Translations under genes and position numbers: made by a program
Shown here: positions 22,767 through 31,872 of the stretch, piece after piece
Position numbering within the stretch: position 1 is the stretch's first letter
Layout: each line of letters starts with the position of its first letter
Assembly: GCF_018327685.1 (NCBI RefSeq)
Contig: NZ_BNEL01000001.1
Coordinates: 3,472,001-3,536,000 of the forward strand
DNA length: 64,000 bases
Origin: Streptomyces sp. TS71-3
GTDB taxonomy: Bacteria > Actinomycetota > Actinomycetes > Streptomycetales > Streptomycetaceae
Reading direction: 5' to 3'
The notes under the pieces: model-generated
What the model was told of the DNA's origin: nothing
Seen by the model: the letters and a program-made list of their open reading frames with translations, nothing else
The model's database searches: none

Positions 22767-24686
22767 GTGTCATCGGTCATCATCGGGCAGAACGGCCCCT
22801 TCTCGGGCCAAAGCGTGGTTCTTGATTCCGCTCCTCTGACGTTCGGTCGCAAGAGCGACAACGGTGTTGTGATCGTCAGCCAGAAGGCCTCACGTCTGCA
22901 CGCGGAAATCGTGGAGGAGGACGCCGGCTTCGTCCTTTACGACCGCAACAGCCGCAACGGCACCTTCGTCAACGACGAGCGCATCACGCGGCATGTGCTG
23001 CGCCCCGACGACTGCATACGGATCGGCGACGAGACCTTCCTCTACGCGTCGCAGGACGCCATGGAGACGGTCATGGACCTCTCCCACCTCGACGAGGCTC
23101 CCCGCGGGGCGGCCTCCGACGACCCCACCGTGCTGCACGTCACGGTCACCGGCGGAGGTCCGGTGGGCCTCGCCTTCGCGCTGACGTTGGAGAACATGCT
23201 GCGCGAGCGTGTTTCCGTCACGATCCACGACGGGCGGTGGACGGAGGACGGCTCCACCGTCGTCTGGAAGAACAAGGCCCAGGGGAACAACCGCCGCCAG
23301 CAGGTCGTGACCGTCCAGAGCCGCCAGTACCTCGCGCTGCCCGAGGAACTGCAGTCGGCGCTGTTCGGCGGGGGCGAGTACGCGGAGATGTGGCCCGTCG
23401 GGCCCGACTCCGTGGACGGACAGCCGCCCCGCAACATCCGGATCGCCTACATCGAGGACCGGCTGCTCGAACTGGCGAACGACAACGCCAGGATCCACCT
23501 GGTGCCGAAGCGGTTCGACCCGGCGGAGCAGCAGGAGCAGGCCGCGCAGTCACATGTCCTCGTGATCTGCGAGGGCGGATCGTCCCGCACGCGGGAGCAC
23601 TACAGCGACCGGTTCGGCGCGGCCGACACCACGGTCTACTCCCTGGACGGCGAGCACCTTCAGGACGTGGTGCTCGGGCTCAAGGTGAAGTCCGCGCTCT
23701 CCGACCAGATGAGCGTCCTGCTGACCGTCTCGCAGAACAGGTTCCTCCTCAACTCGCTGAGGGGGGAGGGCTTCCTGAACATGCGGCTCACGCGCGAGGA
23801 GGCCCGCAACGTGATCGGCATCGACCCGGTCCGCCAGGTCTTCGAGCAGTGCATCGCCTCCCGCCCCTGCCTGATGACCCGTGACGAGGAGGAGAACGAG
23901 TTCCGCTGTCCCACGCACGGAACCCTCTTCCTTCCTGCCCTGCTCCAGAGTTCACCCCTGTGGAAGCGGATCCGGCAGGGGCTCAAGCTGTTCGGGGTGG
24001 CCGAGCCCGACCTCACCGCGGTCACGTCGTTCCGGCTGGACATGGTGCAGCGCCCGCGGTTCACCGCGCAGCTCAGCCGTCCCACCCCGACGAGCCCCGG
24101 AACGTACGGCTTCCTGCTGGGCGACGCGGCCAACTCCATGCACTTCTGGCCGGGGCGCGGCCTGAACAGCGGTCTTGCCTCCGCCCTTTCGCTCGCCCGC
24201 TCCCTCAGCCGCGCGTGGAACGGGAAGCCGCTGCGTGATGCCGACTTCATCCGGCACGAGGCCGCGATGTCCATGCTCCAGTACCGGCACAAGAGCCGGG
24301 CCTGGAACGCCATGGTCACCACGGACGAGCAGGGCGCCACCCGCGCCATCAAGGACATCATCGCGCGCAGCGTGGATCCGGAGGCCGGCGACCTCCCCGC
24401 GTCGCAGGACGAATGCCTCGACGCGCTGCTGGAGCGCATGGGCGCGATACGCGACCGCCTCGCGTCCCGCCTGCCCGGTATGCCCACCGACGAGGAGCTG
24501 CGGGAGCACCTCTCGAAGCTGGACCTGGCCACGCTCCACACGCTCCAGGAGAGCGGCGCCTGGGACACCCTGATCGTCGGCGGCGAGGAGGCCGACATCG
24601 ACCTCTTCTACCAGTCGGACTCTCCGGTCTACGTCCCCCGCCCCGCCGCCGCGGAGGGCATTCCGTCGGCTCCGGTACCGCTGTGA
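22767..24686 (+). CDS. FHA domain fused to a FAD-dependent monooxygenase-like domain
   Basis: The product is 639 aa from a GTG with AAGGAG five bases upstream. The N-terminal FHA domain (about 1-95) has all signature residues: GR at 27-28, SRLH at 42-45, NSRNG at 61-65. After a short linker a class A flavoprotein fold starts with VTGGGPVGLAFALTLE (about 127-142), the ADP-binding loop of FAD. The second FAD motif is LLGDAANSMHFWPGRGLNSG (about 450-469). It resembles p-hydroxybenzoate hydroxylase/kynurenine monooxygenase/MICAL-type enzymes. The last ~130 residues form a helical tail ending in a region with LQESGAWDTLIVGG. Substrate is unknown. The kinase just upstream suggests that a phosphothreonine signal recruits or controls the flavoenzyme. 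I do not recall this domain pair as a described system. Confidence 0.85.
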   Translation: MSSVIIGQNGPFSGQSVVLDSAPLTFGRKSDNGVVIVSQKASRLHAEIVEEDAGFVLYDRNSRNGTFVNDERITRHVLRPDDCIRIGDETFLYASQDAMETVMDLSHLDEAPRGAASDDPTVLHVTVTGGGPVGLAFALTLENMLRERVSVTIHDGRWTEDGSTVVWKNKAQGNNRRQQVVTVQSRQYLALPEELQSALFGGGEYAEMWPVGPDSVDGQPPRNIRIAYIEDRLLELANDNARIHLVPKRFDPAEQQEQAAQSHVLVICEGGSSRTREHYSDRFGAADTTVYSLDGEHLQDVVLGLKVKSALSDQMSVLLTVSQNRFLLNSLRGEGFLNMRLTREEARNVIGIDPVRQVFEQCIASRPCLMTRDEEENEFRCPTHGTLFLPALLQSSPLWKRIRQGLKLFGVAEPDLTAVTSFRLDMVQRPRFTAQLSRPTPTSPGTYGFLLGDAANSMHFWPGRGLNSGLASALSLARSLSRAWNGKPLRDADFIRHEAAMSMLQYRHKSRAWNAMVTTDEQGATRAIKDIIARSVDPEAGDLPASQDECLDALLERMGAIRDRLASRLPGMPTDEELREHLSKLDLATLHTLQESGAWDTLIVGGEEADIDLFYQSDSPVYVPRPAAAEGIPSAPVPL

Positions 24687-24786
24687 TCCTTACGCGGGAA
24701 CCCGGACCGGGCCGTCCGGCCTCGCCGGGTTCCGGCTGACGGTTCGGGGTTCGGGTCCGGCGACGACCGAACCCGGCAGGGACCCT

Positions 24787-24826
24787 GCCAAGGCCCAGGT
24801 CAGGCGGTACCGACCTGGGCCCTGGC
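24787..24826. terminator. Bidirectional terminator between the FHA-FAD gene and desD
   Basis: GGCCCAGGTC pairs with GACCTGGGCC across a 10-base loop. The flanks GCCAA and CTGGC add partly matched pairs. It lies between the two convergent stop codons. Confidence 0.8.
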
Positions 24827-24878
24827 CATCGTCCACGGGCGCGGGCCGCCGATGCCGCGTGCGGGTGCGGCCCGTCGC

Positions 24879-26654
24879 TCACGCGATCGGGTTCTTCAGC
24901 GTCCCCACGAGCTGGAGCGCACCCGACGGATCCGCCAGGTCCACCATCTGGCGGTTGTCGCGGAGCTGGAGCCGGTTCAGGCAGGACAGCGCGAACTCGG
25001 GGGCGAAGATGTCGTAGCGGCGGAAGGCGGCGGCGAGTTCGGGGTGGGCGCGCTGGTAGGCGTGGACGCAGTCGGCGACCGCCAGCCAGAACGTGTCCTC
25101 CTCGATCAGGCCCTCGGTGGCCAGCTGCGCGGAGAGGAAGCGGAAGAAGCAGTCGAAGACGTCGGTGAAGATCGACAGCAGCCGCTGGTCCTCGGGGACG
25201 TCCGCCTTGATCCGCGCGACCTGAGGCGGGAGCTCCGCGTCCGGGTCCAGGACGGCGATCTCCTCGGCGATGTCCTTGAAGACGGCACGCCGCACGCTGC
25301 CCGCCTCGTCCAGGACCAGGATGACGTTCTCGCCGTGCGGCATGAACACCAGGCCGTACGCGTAGAAGCAGTGCAGCAGCGGCACCAGGTAGGCGTCCAG
25401 GTAGCGGCGCAGCCACTCGGCAGGGCGCAGGCCGGACCGCTCGATGAGCGCGGCGGCCAGGGACGCGCCGGCGCCGTCGGTGTGCAGCAGCGAGGCCATG
25501 GTGGCGAGCCGCTCACCGTCCTTCAGGCCCGGCACCGGCGACTCCCGCCACAGTGCCGCCAGCATCTTGCGGTAGGGCGAGTAGCGGTCCGTGGCGGCCT
25601 CGTACTCCAGGTGCCGGTAGCCGACGGCGGCCCGTTCGCGCAGCACGGTGAGGCCGGCGGCGCGCAGCACCTCGTCGGAGCGGACCAGCTCCGCGAGCCA
25701 GTCGTTGATGGCGGGGGTGGCTTCCATGTACGCGGCGGACAGGCCCCGCATGAAGCCCATGTTCAGCACCGACAGCGCGGTCTTGACGTAGTGCTTGGCG
25801 GGGTCGGTGGTGTTGAAGAAGGTGCGGATCGACTGCTGGGCGAGGTAGGAGTCGTCGCCCTCGCCGAGGCAGACAAGACGCCGGGTGGCTATCTCCGCGG
25901 CGAAGGTGACGGTGAGCTTGTTCCACCACTGCCAGGGGTGGACGGGTATCAGGAGGTAGTCGTCCGGGTCGAGGCCCTGGCCGCGGAGCGCCGCGGAGAA
26001 GCGGATCAGGGTGGCCTCGCCCAGCTCGGCGCGGAGCAGCGCCTCGTATCCGACGCCGGCTCCCGCGTGGAACGCGGCGCGGTCCCGGTGCGCGGCGACC
26101 CAGACCAGCCGGACGGGGCTCGCGGTCTCGGGTGCGTAGGAGAGGTACTCGTGGACGCCGAAGCCGAGCCGGCCGTTGTTGGCGACGAAGCACGGGTGGC
26201 CCTCGGTCATCCCGGTCTCGACGGCCTGGAAGTCCGCCCCCGCCAGCTCGGCCGACGAGACGCCGGGCTTGGCCAGCTTGTAGCAGGTGCTCGCGAGCGT
26301 CGAGGAGATCTCCTCCAGGTAGACCGGCAGGATGTCGTCGCTCAGGCCCAGGCTGCCGCGCAGCTCGATGCAGAAGTCCAGCGCGGCGAGCGGCAGCTCG
26401 GTGCCGTCCGCGGTGCGCCGCCGGGATATGGAGGCCGCGTCGACGGCCCAGTGGTCCAGCGCGAACAGCCGCGCACGGAACCGGTAGACCGTGCCGCCGT
26501 CGTCGCTGAACACCTCGTACTGCCCGTCTCCGCAGGCGGCGGGGGTGAGCAGCCGTTCGTGGCCGAACTCCGCGAGGGCCTTGCGGACGAGCAGGCGGTT
26601 CGCCTCCTCCCAGCGCTCCGGGGCCAGGTGGGCGACGGCGTCGGACAGGCTCAT
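24879..26654 (-). CDS. desD: Desferrioxamine synthetase, NRPS-independent siderophore (IucA/IucC) type
   Basis: The product is 591 aa. The IucA/IucC family is evident from HPCFVANNGRLGFGVHEYLSYAPE written here as its two motifs EGHPCFVANNGRLGF and IPVHPWQWWNKL, and from the C-terminal FhuF-like ferric reductase-type segment with HCFYAYGLVFMPHGEN. DesD activates succinylated N-hydroxycadaverine units with ATP and joins and cyclises them to desferrioxamine E/B. It is the last gene of desABCD. Its ATG overlaps the desC stop as TCATGA. A bidirectional terminator follows. Confidence 0.97.
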   Translation of the reverse strand: MSLSDAVAHLAPERWEEANRLLVRKALAEFGHERLLTPAACGDGQYEVFSDDGGTVYRFRARLFALDHWAVDAASISRRRTADGTELPLAALDFCIELRGSLGLSDDILPVYLEEISSTLASTCYKLAKPGVSSAELAGADFQAVETGMTEGHPCFVANNGRLGFGVHEYLSYAPETASPVRLVWVAAHRDRAAFHAGAGVGYEALLRAELGEATLIRFSAALRGQGLDPDDYLLIPVHPWQWWNKLTVTFAAEIATRRLVCLGEGDDSYLAQQSIRTFFNTTDPAKHYVKTALSVLNMGFMRGLSAAYMEATPAINDWLAELVRSDEVLRAAGLTVLRERAAVGYRHLEYEAATDRYSPYRKMLAALWRESPVPGLKDGERLATMASLLHTDGAGASLAAALIERSGLRPAEWLRRYLDAYLVPLLHCFYAYGLVFMPHGENVILVLDEAGSVRRAVFKDIAEEIAVLDPDAELPPQVARIKADVPEDQRLLSIFTDVFDCFFRFLSAQLATEGLIEEDTFWLAVADCVHAYQRAHPELAAAFRRYDIFAPEFALSCLNRLQLRDNRQMVDLADPSGALQLVGTLKNPIA

Positions 26655-27250
26655 GAGACGGCTCCTCTGGCTGCGGCGAACTGCTCGCGGGTGCAGAAGC
26701 TGAGCAGCGCGGTCTTCTCCGGCTTGGTGATCTCGCGGTCGGGAACGAAGCCGACGGCGCGGTTGAGCGCGTGGACGGCGGTGTTGCGGACATCGGGTTC
26801 CACGACGACGCGCCGGGCCGCCGGGTCGGCGAACAGGAACTCCATCACGGTGGTGAGCACGGCCAGGGTGAAGCCCGGGAGGCGGACGTCACCCGGCGCG
26901 GTCAGGAAATGCATGCCCACATCGCCGGGCCGGGCCTCGTACAGACCCTCCAGCTCCACGCGGGCCGGGTCGTAGCGCTCCACGAGGAACGCGGGCGCGC
27001 CGCGGTGCAGGCCGAGGAACGCGTCGTGGTGCGGGTGGGCGGCTACCGCCATGTAGGCGCGCTCCACCTCCTCCAGCCTGGCGTCCCCCATCAGCCAGAA
27101 CACCGCCTTCGGATGGGTCACCCAGCGGTGCAGCAGCTCCGCGTCGGTCGTCGGGTCGAGGTCGCGCAGGGCGAACACGCCGAGGGCGGGGTCGCCGCGG
27201 GTGAAGAGGGGGCCGGGGCCGCCGCGCCCGGCGTCGTCGTGGTCGGTCAT
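26651..27250 (-). CDS. desC: Desferrioxamine acyltransferase (GNAT, acyl-CoA:N-hydroxycadaverine)
   Basis: The product is 199 aa. It is a single GNAT domain of the siderophore acyltransferase type (RhbD/IucB-like): [19 protein letters not shown] at the start, [30 protein letters not shown], and VGMHFLTAP near the acetyl-CoA site. DesC transfers succinyl or acetyl from CoA to N-hydroxycadaverine. Its ATG overlaps the desB stop by four bases and its stop overlaps the desD start, so translation is coupled. Confidence 0.95.
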   Translation of the reverse strand: MTDHDDAGRGGPGPLFTRGDPALGVFALRDLDPTTDAELLHRWVTHPKAVFWLMGDARLEEVERAYMAVAAHPHHDAFLGLHRGAPAFLVERYDPARVELEGLYEARPGDVGMHFLTAPGDVRLPGFTLAVLTTVMEFLFADPAARRVVVEPDVRNTAVHALNRAVGFVPDREITKPEKTALLSFCTREQFAAARGAVS

Positions 27251-28740
27251 GAGGGGCCGCTTTCCGGTGAGAGGTCCGGGGAACCGTCGGGGGCGGCGAA
27301 GTCCTGGAACGCGATGGACTTCTCCACCGGGTAGACCTCGCGGCCCAGCAGCTCCCGGATGATGTACGCGTTGCGGTAGGCGCCCATGCCCAGGTCGGGG
27401 CTGGTGACGCTGTGGGTGTGCACGCCGGCGTTCTGGAGGAAGATGCCGCCTCCGGTGGTGTCGACGGCGTAGTTGCGGGCCACGTCGAAGCGGCCCCGGC
27501 CGTCCCAGCGGATCCGGTCGTGCACCGGTCGCAGGAACTCGGGCGTGCGGTACCGGTAGCCCGTGGCGAGGATCAGGCCCTCGGTGTCCAGGGCGAAGTC
27601 ACGTTCCTGCTCCTCGTGGCGCAGGCCCAGGGTGTACGTGCCGGAAGGGGCGTCGTAGGCGGCCGTGCGCAGCGAGGTGTTGGTGAGCAGCCGGGTGGGC
27701 ACGGGGCCCGCCAGGCTCTTCTGGTAGAGCAGGTCGAAGATGGCGTCGATCAGGGCCGAGTCGATGCCCTTGAAGAGGCCCTTCTGCTGCTGCTCCAGGC
27801 GGTAGCGGGTGTCCTCCGGCAGCGCGTGGAAGTAGTCGGCGTACTCCGGGGACGTCATCTCCAGCGTCAGCTTGGTGTACTCCAGCGGGAAGAACCGCGG
27901 GGAGCGGGTCACCCAGTCGAGCCGGTAGCCGTGTGTGTCGATCTCGCCGAGCAGGTCGTAGTAGATCTCGGCGGCGGACTGGCCGCTGCCGACCAGGGTG
28001 ATCGACTTCTTCGCGGTCAGCCGGGACCGGTTGGCCAGGTAGCGGGAGTTGTGGATCGCGTCGCCGTCCAGGCCCTCGCACGCCTTCGGGACGTACGGCG
28101 GCGTGCCGGTGCCGAGCACCAGGCGCGGGGCGCGGTAGGTGACGCCGGTGGAGGTGCGCGCGGTGTAGTGGCCGCCGCCGTCCGTGCCGTCGTGGCCGGC
28201 TGCGCTGCCGCCTGTCCCCGGGGTGTACGTCACCTCCGTGACCGTCGTGTCGAAGCGGACGCTGGAGAGCTGCGCCGCGGCCCAGCGGCAGTACGCGTTG
28301 TACTCGGTGCGCAGCGGATAGAAGTTCTCGCGGATGTAGAAGGCGTACAGCCGGCCCGACTGCTTGAGGTAGTTCAGGAACGAGTACGGGGAGGTGGGGT
28401 CCGCCAGCGTCACCAGGTCCGACAGGAACGGGGTCTGGAGGTGGGCACCGTCCAGGAACATCCCCGAGTGCCAGTCGAAGTCGGGCTTGGCCTCCAGGAA
28501 GACGCCGTTCAGCTCGTCGAGGGGCTCGGTCAGGCAGGCGAGGCCCAGATTGAAGGGGCCGAGGCCGATGCCGAGGAAGTCGGCGTCCACGACGCGGCCG
28601 GAATCCGGGTAGGAACCGGAGCTCGCGGGGGAGGCGGTGGCCGCTCGGGGGCCCGCGTCCGCCGGGGAGGCGGCGGTCGCGCGGGGGCCGGTGCCCACGT
28701 GGGAATCGGTGTCCGCGGCGTGGTCAGCAGGCGTGGTCAA
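27247..28740 (-). CDS. desB: Cadaverine N-monooxygenase (FAD/NADPH)
   Basis: The product is 497 aa. The start is a TTG at 28738-28740 with GGGAGAG five bases upstream. It overlaps the desA stop by 17 bp. A ~45-residue Ala/Ser/Pro-rich extension precedes the conserved domain, which starts [17 protein letters not shown] (FAD). NADPH binding is seen in [18 protein letters not shown], and [15 protein letters not shown] is the ATG motif. DesB hydroxylates cadaverine to N-hydroxycadaverine. If the extension is not translated, a GTG at V16 or just before VDADF could be used, but those lack the ribosome site. Confidence 0.95.
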   Translation of the reverse strand: MTTPADHAADTDSHVGTGPRATAASPADAGPRAATASPASSGSYPDSGRVVDADFLGIGLGPFNLGLACLTEPLDELNGVFLEAKPDFDWHSGMFLDGAHLQTPFLSDLVTLADPTSPYSFLNYLKQSGRLYAFYIRENFYPLRTEYNAYCRWAAAQLSSVRFDTTVTEVTYTPGTGGSAAGHDGTDGGGHYTARTSTGVTYRAPRLVLGTGTPPYVPKACEGLDGDAIHNSRYLANRSRLTAKKSITLVGSGQSAAEIYYDLLGEIDTHGYRLDWVTRSPRFFPLEYTKLTLEMTSPEYADYFHALPEDTRYRLEQQQKGLFKGIDSALIDAIFDLLYQKSLAGPVPTRLLTNTSLRTAAYDAPSGTYTLGLRHEEQERDFALDTEGLILATGYRYRTPEFLRPVHDRIRWDGRGRFDVARNYAVDTTGGGIFLQNAGVHTHSVTSPDLGMGAYRNAYIIRELLGREVYPVEKSIAFQDFAAPDGSPDLSPESGPS

Positions 28741-30178
28741 GGTTCTCTCCCAGGTACTGCTCGGCGTGGCCGGCGATCAGGTCGAGGACGGCCGCGATGT
28801 CGCCGGCCGTCGTGGCGGGGTTGAGCAGCGTGAACTTGAGGTAGTGGCGGCTGTCCACCGTGGTGCCCGCGACGACCGCGTCGCCCGAGGAGAACAGCGC
28901 CTTGCGCGCGTGCAGGTTGGCGCGGTCGATGCCGGCCTGGTCGGTGGGGGCCGCGGGGATGTAGCGGAAGACGAGCGTGGAGAGCTGGGGCCGCACCACG
29001 ACGTCGAAGCGCGGGTCGGCCGCGAGCATCCGCCAGCCCTCCTCGGCCAGCGCGCACACCTCGTCGAAGAGGGCGCCCACCGCGTCCGCGCCCATGATGC
29101 GCAGCGTCATCCAGAGCTTGAGCGCGTCGAAGCGGCGGGTGGTCTGGAGCGACTTGTCCACCTGGTTGGGGATGCGCTCCTCGGCCGCCCGCCGGGGGTT
29201 GAGGTAGTCCGCGTGGTAGGTGGCGTGCCGGAGCACGGCCGAGTCCCTGACCAGCAGGGCGCTGGAGCTCACCGGCTGGAAGAACGACTTGTGGTAGTCG
29301 ACGGTGACCGAGTCGGCCAGTTCGATGCCGTCCAGCAGGTGCCGGCCCGACGGGGACGCCAGCAGGCCGCAGCCGTACGCCGCGTCGACGTGCAGCCAGG
29401 TGCCGTGCTCGGCGCACAGCCCGGCGATCTCCTCCAGCGGGTCGATGGAGCCGAAGTCGGTGGTGCCCGCGGTGCCGACCACCGCCATCGGCACCAGGTC
29501 CTCGCGGGTGCAGCGGGCCAGCTCCTGGGCGAGTGCGAGGGTGCTCATCCGCTTGTCCCGGTCGCAGGGGATGGCGATCACCGCGTCGGGGCCGAGGCCG
29601 AGGAGTTTCGCGGACTTGCGCACGCTGAAGTGGCTGACCTCGGAGGTGAGGATGCGCAGCCGGGCCGGGGTGCCGGCGAGGCCGCAGACCTTGGCCTCCT
29701 CGCGGGCGAGCAGCAGCGCCTGGAGGTTGGACTGCGTGCCGCCGCTGGTGAAGACCCCGTCCGCGGCCGGCCCGAGGCCGAGCCGCCCCGCCGTCCAGTC
29801 GATCAGCCGGCGCTCGATGAGGGTGCCGCCCGCTGACTGGTCCCAGGTGTCCAACGAGGAGTTCACCGCCGCGAGCACGGCCTCGCCGAGCACGGCGGGG
29901 ATGACGACGGGGCAGTTGAGGTGGGCCAGGTAGCGGGGGTGGTGGAACCAGACCGCGTCGCGGAGGTAGACCTCCTCCAGCTCGTCGAGCGCGGCGGTGG
30001 TGTCGCCCAGGGGACGGTCGAGGTCGATGGCGTCGAAGCGAGGGGCGAGTTCGTCGGCGGTGACACCGGTGAACGGCCGGTCGACGGCGGTGAGTCTCGC
30101 GGCCACGCGCTCGATTCCCTCGGTTACGGACTGGAGGTAGCGATCCGTCGTCCCGTCGTTGAGCAGGTGCGAGCGCAT
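28724..30178 (-). CDS. desA: Lysine decarboxylase (PLP), first gene of the desferrioxamine operon
   Basis: The product is 484 aa from the ATG at 30176-30178 with GGAGG upstream. The longer frame to 30247 would run through the iron box and is rejected. It is a group II PLP decarboxylase: [32 protein letters not shown] for the PLP-ring Asp, and [22 protein letters not shown] with the Schiff-base Lys. DesA makes cadaverine from lysine. The iron box at 30207 lies 29 bp upstream, so the operon is repressed by DmdR1 when iron is plentiful. The operon order A-B-C-D is standard. Confidence 0.97.
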   Translation of the reverse strand: MRSHLLNDGTTDRYLQSVTEGIERVAARLTAVDRPFTGVTADELAPRFDAIDLDRPLGDTTAALDELEEVYLRDAVWFHHPRYLAHLNCPVVIPAVLGEAVLAAVNSSLDTWDQSAGGTLIERRLIDWTAGRLGLGPAADGVFTSGGTQSNLQALLLAREEAKVCGLAGTPARLRILTSEVSHFSVRKSAKLLGLGPDAVIAIPCDRDKRMSTLALAQELARCTREDLVPMAVVGTAGTTDFGSIDPLEEIAGLCAEHGTWLHVDAAYGCGLLASPSGRHLLDGIELADSVTVDYHKSFFQPVSSSALLVRDSAVLRHATYHADYLNPRRAAEERIPNQVDKSLQTTRRFDALKLWMTLRIMGADAVGALFDEVCALAEEGWRMLAADPRFDVVVRPQLSTLVFRYIPAAPTDQAGIDRANLHARKALFSSGDAVVAGTTVDSRHYLKFTLLNPATTAGDIAAVLDLIAGHAEQYLGENLDHAC

Positions 30179-30206
30179 GGGGAGTCCTCCGGTGTGAGTC
30201 GGGAAC

Positions 30207-30225
30207 TTAGGTGAGGCTAACCTAA
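30207..30225 (-). promoter_or_regulatory. Iron box (DmdR1/IdeR operator) of desABCD
   Basis: TTAGGTGAGGCTAACCTAA is an interrupted 19-bp palindrome matching the Streptomyces iron box TTAGGTTAGGCTCACCTAA closely. It is positioned just upstream of the desA ribosome site. Confidence 0.93.
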
Positions 30226-30497
30226 GTAAAATGTCGGCTCGCAGCACGCCGCGCCCGCGGCGCCGCGGCAGGGTATGGGGGTGTTGCCGGCGGGCGGGTT
30301 CTGAAAGGGGGCCGTGGGCCGGGCCCGGAACGGCCGGACCTTGGCGGGGGCAGAGCCCTGGGGTGAGGTCTGGGGGCGGGGCACGGGGCCGGCGCGAGGT
30401 GTCCCGGAGGGGGCGCCCCTGGCGCGGGGCGGCCGAGGGTGGGGCCGTGAGGCCCGGCGCTAGCTCACCGCGCCCTCCGCAGTCACCCTGCCTCCGC
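30226..30497. other. Gap between desA promoter and desE end
   Basis: The stretch is G-rich with no gene pattern and no copy of the dispersed element. The desA promoter must be close to the iron box at its left edge. Confidence 0.6.
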
Positions 30498-31541
30498 TCA
30501 GCTCACCTTCTTGGCCTTCTCGATGGCCGACGCCAGATCGTTCAGGATCGGGGCGCATTTGCTGTAGGAGTAGATGGGCTCGGTCACCCGGGGGATGACC
30601 TGGCCCGCGGCGACGGCGGGGAGCTTCCGCCAGGTCGGCTTGGAGGTGTCCAGCGTCGCGGGCTGGAGCGCCGAGCTACGGTTGTCGATCATGATGAGGT
30701 CGGCGGGGTACTTGTCGACGTTCTCCCAGCTGAGGTTCTCGTACCAGCCGCCGGTCGACTTCTTCGCCGACTCCGGCGGCTCCACGAAGTTCACGCCGAG
30801 GGACTTGAAGTACTCCAGGTCGGCGGAGAGGTGGGAGCCGGAGACGTAGAAGATGTCCTGGCTGGCCGAGCCCACCAGGACCTTGATCTCCGGCCTGGCC
30901 TTCGCCGTCTTGCGCAGCCGGGCCGAGGCGTCCTCGAAGCTCTTCCTGGCGTCGGTCACCTTCTTCGCGCCGGTGTCGGCGCCGAGCGCCCCCGCGAGGG
31001 CGAGCAGGCGCTCCAGCGGCTTGGTCATCGGCCGGTCGTAGACGCTGATGCCCACGCTGGGCGCCAGCTTCAGGATCTTGTCCTTGGACTCCTCGGGGAC
31101 GTACCAGAGGGTGCCCGAGTTGTCGAACATCGTGGAGACGAGCAGGTCGGGGGCGAGGGACGCGTACTTCTCCAGGTTGAACTGGCCCCACTCGTTGCCG
31201 AGTATGCTCACCTTGTCGACGTCCAGGTCGCCGGCCTGCACGTCGGGCCCCCCGGACTTGGTCTTCGTGGGCCCGAAGACGCCCTTGACCGCTATGCCGT
31301 AGTCGTGGAGCGCGGCGGCGACGCCGGTGAAGGCCACGATGTTCTTCGGGCGGCCGTCGGCCTTCACGTGGGTGCCGCGGTCGTCGGTGAAACTCCAGGG
31401 GCCGCCCGCCCCGCTCTTGCCACCGGTTTCCCCGTCCGACCCGCCGCTGCCGCATGCGGCGAGGAGGGCGCCGGCTCCAAGTGCGCCGCCCGCGGCGAGA
31501 ATCCCGCGACGGGAGGGATGGGGGACACGATCGAGGGTCAT
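30498..31541 (-). CDS. desE: Ferrioxamine-binding lipoprotein of an ABC importer
   Basis: The product is 347 aa. The N terminus has RRGILAAGGALGAGALLAACGSG, listed as an Arg pair followed by the lipobox LLAAC, so the protein is a membrane-anchored lipoprotein. The body is a periplasmic-binding-protein type 2 (TroA/FepB) fold: NIVAFTGVAAALHDYGI, KYASLAPDLLVSTMFD, and YPADLIMIDNR. DesE delivers ferrioxamine to a permease encoded elsewhere. The gene lies upstream of desA on the same strand with its own perfect iron box, as in S. coelicolor. Confidence 0.95.
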   Translation of the reverse strand: MTLDRVPHPSRRGILAAGGALGAGALLAACGSGGSDGETGGKSGAGGPWSFTDDRGTHVKADGRPKNIVAFTGVAAALHDYGIAVKGVFGPTKTKSGGPDVQAGDLDVDKVSILGNEWGQFNLEKYASLAPDLLVSTMFDNSGTLWYVPEESKDKILKLAPSVGISVYDRPMTKPLERLLALAGALGADTGAKKVTDARKSFEDASARLRKTAKARPEIKVLVGSASQDIFYVSGSHLSADLEYFKSLGVNFVEPPESAKKSTGGWYENLSWENVDKYPADLIMIDNRSSALQPATLDTSKPTWRKLPAVAAGQVIPRVTEPIYSYSKCAPILNDLASAIEKAKKVS

Positions 31542-31594
31542 GACGGCTGCTTTCGTGACGGGGCGTACGGGGCTGGTGGATCGCCGGTGCAGTG

Positions 31595-31620
31595 CTTAGG
31601 TTAGGTTAACCTAACCTAAG
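31595..31620 (-). promoter_or_regulatory. Iron box of desE (26-bp perfect palindrome)
   Basis: Bases 31595-31607 (CTTAGGTTAGGTT) are the exact complement of 31608-31620. It lies 53 bp upstream of the desE start codon and is longer and more symmetrical than the desA box. Confidence 0.95.
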
Positions 31621-31701
31621 CGGATGTCCAGAACCCGGGGTCGTCGAAGCGGTTTGCGAGCGACGGCCTCCCCTCGTCGGGGCTGTGCCCCGGCCGACCC
31701 A

Positions 31702-31827
31702 GGGGCGCGGGGAACTGCGCGAGCAACCACCACCCGCTGGTGGTCCGGACACGACAGAACCAGCCCCCTCGGGACGGTGGCGACCTGACGGTCACGTCGT
31801 GGCTGGTCGCGCAGTTCCCCGCGCCCC
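31702..31827. repeat. Inverted pair of the dispersed element between desE and acdH
   Basis: GGGGCGCGGGGAACTGCGC at 31702-31720 and its complement at 31809-31827. The remaining bases of the 331-bp gap between desE and acdH contain no gene. Confidence 0.85.
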
Positions 31828-31872
31828 TATCCGGGACCGGGGTTGGTCCTCACCGGGAGGGCACCCGAAAGC

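Noticed and set aside
24852..26975. A 707-codon + strand frame opposite desD and desC
   Set aside because: Antisense shadow of desD/desC. The Gly/Val/Arg-rich translation has no domain.
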